64,000 bases of DNA, taken from Chlamydiia bacterium. Lineage in GTDB: Bacteria > Chlamydiota > Chlamydiia > Chlamydiales > Simkaniaceae. Below, piece after piece: positions 62,272-64,000 of this stretch (within the stretch, counting starts at the first letter, position 1; every line of letters begins with the position of its first letter). The notes under the pieces are model-generated. The model saw only the letters and a list, made by a program, of their open reading frames with translations. It was not told the DNA's origin and did not search any database. A program made the translations under genes and the position numbers. The DNA is taken from contig JAUIEV010000003.1 of assembly GCA_030429605.1 (NCBI GenBank), positions 186,001 to 250,000 on the forward strand, in the 5' to 3' direction.

Positions 62272-62994
62272 TTACTCTTCGTTTTCCATGTTATGATAGA
62301 CAACATCAACATCATCGATTTCTTCAAGCCATTCAATCAGAGCACTATTAGCTTTGGCCGTCTCTTCATCACATGAAACTTTTGTTTTCGGAATCATTTC
62401 AAGACTAACATCATCGCATGAAATTCCCATCTGATCAAGCGCTTCTTTCACTTTATATAACTCATCAGGAGGAGTAATGATAATAAAGCCTTCTTCTTGT
62501 GCCTCAAAGTCCTCTGCTCCCGCCTCAGATGCGGCAAGAAAAAGTTCATCTTCATCAATATTATTTTTTGAAATTTGAATAATTCCTTTACGATCAAAAT
62601 TAAATGCGACAGATCCAGGCTGAGCAATTGACCCACCACGTTTATTTGTAGCAATACGAAGGTCTGAAGCTGTGCGGTTTTTATTATCCGTCATTGCTTC
62701 AACAATGAGCCCAACACCACCATGCCCATACAGCTCGTAGACAACTTCATCATATCCTGTTTGGTCCGTACTCGATGCCTTTTTAATATTCCGTTCAATA
62801 TTGTCATTTGGAAGGTTTGCAGCCTTTGCTTTCTCAACTGCAAGGCGAAGCTTAGGATTTGTTTCTGGATCAGCTCCTCCTTGTTTTACAGCATTTATAA
62901 TCTCTTTTGTAAGGCGCGAAAACAGCTTTCCTTTTTTTGCATCTGCTCGTTCTTTTTTGTGCTTGATATTTGCCCACTTGCTATGTCCAGCCAC
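62272..62994 (-). CDS. yebC: YebC/TACO1 family protein
   Basis: 240 residues, normal length. [20 protein letters not shown] at the start and [20 protein letters not shown]-type sequence (here [18 protein letters not shown]) are diagnostic, with the acidic middle segment [13 protein letters not shown]. YebC proteins act as regulators and, as more recently shown, help ribosomes through difficult peptide stretches. Neighbours are two GNAT acetyltransferases upstream; a GNAT-yebC pair also occurs in C. trachomatis as I recall it. Confidence 0.97.
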   Translation of the reverse strand: MAGHSKWANIKHKKERADAKKGKLFSRLTKEIINAVKQGGADPETNPKLRLAVEKAKAANLPNDNIERNIKKASSTDQTGYDEVVYELYGHGGVGLIVEAMTDNKNRTASDLRIATNKRGGSIAQPGSVAFNFDRKGIIQISKNNIDEDELFLAASEAGAEDFEAQEEGFIIITPPDELYKVKEALDQMGISCDDVSLEMIPKTKVSCDEETAKANSALIEWLEEIDDVDVVYHNMENEE

Positions 62995-62997
62995 AGT

Positions 62998-63483
62998 CTA
63001 GAGCTCCTTTTCCATTAAAATTTTTGTAATTGTTTCATTTTCATCTTCAAGAAAATCGGAGTGACGACCATACTCAACAAACCCCATTCGTTCATAGAGC
63101 CGTTCTGCCGGATTTCCTTCATATACTTCGAGGTGAATTTTTTCTAATGCATGCTTTTCTTTTGCAAACGCCATTAGATGTGTCATGAACTTGGTTCCAA
63201 GACCTTTCCCTCGAGACTCTGGCGACATTATGATAGCAAAAAGCGACTGATGCTTTAGCTTACGGTATGCCTGAAGGTACAGCACCGCCATACCGACAAG
63301 TTCACCATCGAGCGTGCAACTTAAAGCGGCATCAAACTGAATAAACGAGAGCCAAATCCTCACAGCATCATCTACCTCGGGCTGTGTTGCCATTGGAAAA
63401 AATCGAAGAACTTCCTTCGTATCAAGCCACTTCTTCAGCTGGATACCATCTTCTACAGTTGAAATACGAAATTCAATGCTCAT
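62998..63483 (-). CDS. GNAT acetyltransferase
   Basis: 161 residues. Acetyl-CoA-binding motif A is FAIIMSPESRGKGLGTKFM (R-G-x-G-L-G), followed by KIHLEVYEGNPAERLYERMG, the classical motif B with the E-R-M-G end. GMAVLYLQAYRKLKHQSLF precedes it. Acetylated substrate unknown. It overlaps the upstream paralogue by four bases and lies three bases from yebC. Confidence 0.9.
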   Translation of the reverse strand: MSIEFRISTVEDGIQLKKWLDTKEVLRFFPMATQPEVDDAVRIWLSFIQFDAALSCTLDGELVGMAVLYLQAYRKLKHQSLFAIIMSPESRGKGLGTKFMTHLMAFAKEKHALEKIHLEVYEGNPAERLYERMGFVEYGRHSDFLEDENETITKILMEKEL

Positions 63484-64000
63484 TTTTCTTGCTCTTCTAC
63501 ATTTTTTGGGAAGCGTAGTTCCATCAAGTGTCTATCGAGATAGACATTCTCAGCTTCTTTAACATACTTTTTTTGTGAGCACACAAGATTGTATCCGCAC
63601 GAAGAGAAAAATGATTGGACTCCTTGATCACCATACACATCAAAATAAATTCGATGTAGTTGAAAGCGGGTCTGCCCAAGGTGGTTTATATTTCGAACTA
63701 AAGACCTACCAATACCTTTTCTTTGAAGGGCCGGTTCGACGATAACAGAAAGCATTGCGTGTTTGGATACTTTTCTATACGGCATGAGAAAGAGAATTGC
63801 CATTCCGACGGGTGATCCCTTGTATGTCGCAGTCAGCGTGCACTTGTACCGATAAAATGCGGCCCAATTCATCACAAACAGATTCCGCTCTTCCTCACTT
63901 TCATAAGGAAATGCTTTTGAAACACCTGGCCATTTGAGCCACTCAGACAGTTTTTTCGTATCTGAAGAATTTGAGTACCTAATATCGTACTCGTCACTCT
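63480..64000 (-). CDS. GNAT acetyltransferase, paralogue of its neighbour, 5' end cut by window
   Basis: The frame is open to the end of the window without a start codon (SDEYDIRYSNSSDTKKLSEW at the visible N-terminus), so the gene is partial. Motif A is LSVIVEPALQRKGIGRSLVR. GSPVGMAILFLMPYRKVSKH aligns with GELVGMAVLYLQAYRKLKHQ of the next gene, and KLSEWLKWPGVSKAFPYES with KLKKWLDTKEVLRFFPMAT, so the pair arose by duplication. It overlaps the neighbour by four bases (ATGA). Confidence 0.88.
   Translation of the reverse strand, partial: SDEYDIRYSNSSDTKKLSEWLKWPGVSKAFPYESEEERNLFVMNWAAFYRYKCTLTATYKGSPVGMAILFLMPYRKVSKHAMLSVIVEPALQRKGIGRSLVRNINHLGQTRFQLHRIYFDVYGDQGVQSFFSSCGYNLVCSQKKYVKEAENVYLDRHLMELRFPKNVEEQEK

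Noticed and set aside
1-64000. Insertion sequences, prophage, CRISPR arrays, rRNA genes, large direct repeats
   Set aside because: No transposase, integrase or Cas-like protein, no regularly spaced repeats and no rRNA sequence were seen in reading both strands.

Overview
This 64 kb window looks like chromosomal DNA from a member of the phylum Chlamydiota, outside the family Chlamydiaceae (a 'Chlamydia-like' intracellular bacterium). Three things point there. First, the gene order from the thioredoxin-like/uvrD/rnpA/rpmH/rpmJ/rpsN region through uvrC, mutS, a small coiled-coil gene, dnaG, glyQS, pgsA, glgA, rplY, pth, rpsF, rpsR, rplI and ispE follows the Chlamydia trachomatis order as I remember it. 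Second, several products have chlamydial hallmarks: a one-piece glycyl-tRNA synthetase, a plant-type PlsB, a methionine aminopeptidase with an N-terminal SEC-C zinc knuckle, a cysteine-free L36 and a two-tyrosine-permease-type carrier. Third, heptose genes (hldD/hldE), a soluble transhydrogenase and a photolyase are present, which I do not associate with Chlamydiaceae. I cannot name the family or species from sequence alone.

Layout. 1-4.97 kb: the 3' part of malQ, then three exported proteins. 5.0-7.6 kb: clpB under a perfect CIRCE heat-shock operator. 7.6-14.9 kb: sthA and a membrane protein on the minus strand, then rpmB, a phospholipase D-like lipoprotein, two hydrophobic tandem relatives of unknown function, marC, truA and map on the plus strand. 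14.9-18.5 kb: a membrane coiled-coil protein beside map (candidate inclusion-membrane protein), an M20 peptidase and htpX. 18.9-25.5 kb: one long minus-strand run starting at tRNA-Gln: prs, rplY, pth, rpsF, rpsR, rplI, ispE, hldD, hldE. 25.7-35 kb: glgA, pgsA-rlmN, a fused glyQS, a methyltransferase-like protein, a DCC protein and dnaG. 35-46 kb: a small coiled-coil gene, mutS, an unknown Ser/Ala-rich protein, uvrC, an Asp23/AmaP-like pair, a GYF_2 membrane protein, rpsN-rpmJ, rpmH-rnpA-uvrD and a thioredoxin-fold protein. 46.8-59 kb: a DTW/Tsr3-like protein, tyrP, pcnB-hydrolase-lpxB, then YceD-rpmF-plsX, rng-plsB and a large M16 protease. 59-64 kb, all minus strand: photolyase-like protein plus SDR, a catalytically dead-looking dual-specificity phosphatase, a small protein, yebC and two tandem GNAT acetyltransferases (the outer one cut by the window end).

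The window is mostly housekeeping: translation (ribosomal proteins, Pth, TruA, Map, GlyQS, RlmN, RNase P), DNA repair and replication (MutS, UvrC, UvrD, DnaG, photolyase), lipid and envelope synthesis (PlsX, PlsB, PgsA, LpxB, HldDE, IspE) and glycogen metabolism (MalQ, GlgA). No mobile elements, CRISPR arrays or rRNA genes were seen, and no gap exceeds 300 bases. The lineage-specific interest lies in enzymes that have lost hallmark catalytic or cofactor residues (HldE C-terminal domain, photolyase, SDR, phosphatase-like and thioredoxin-like proteins), candidate host-interaction proteins, and compact control signals (CIRCE, terminators inside a start region, divergent interleaved promoters, a probable AUC start for mutS).
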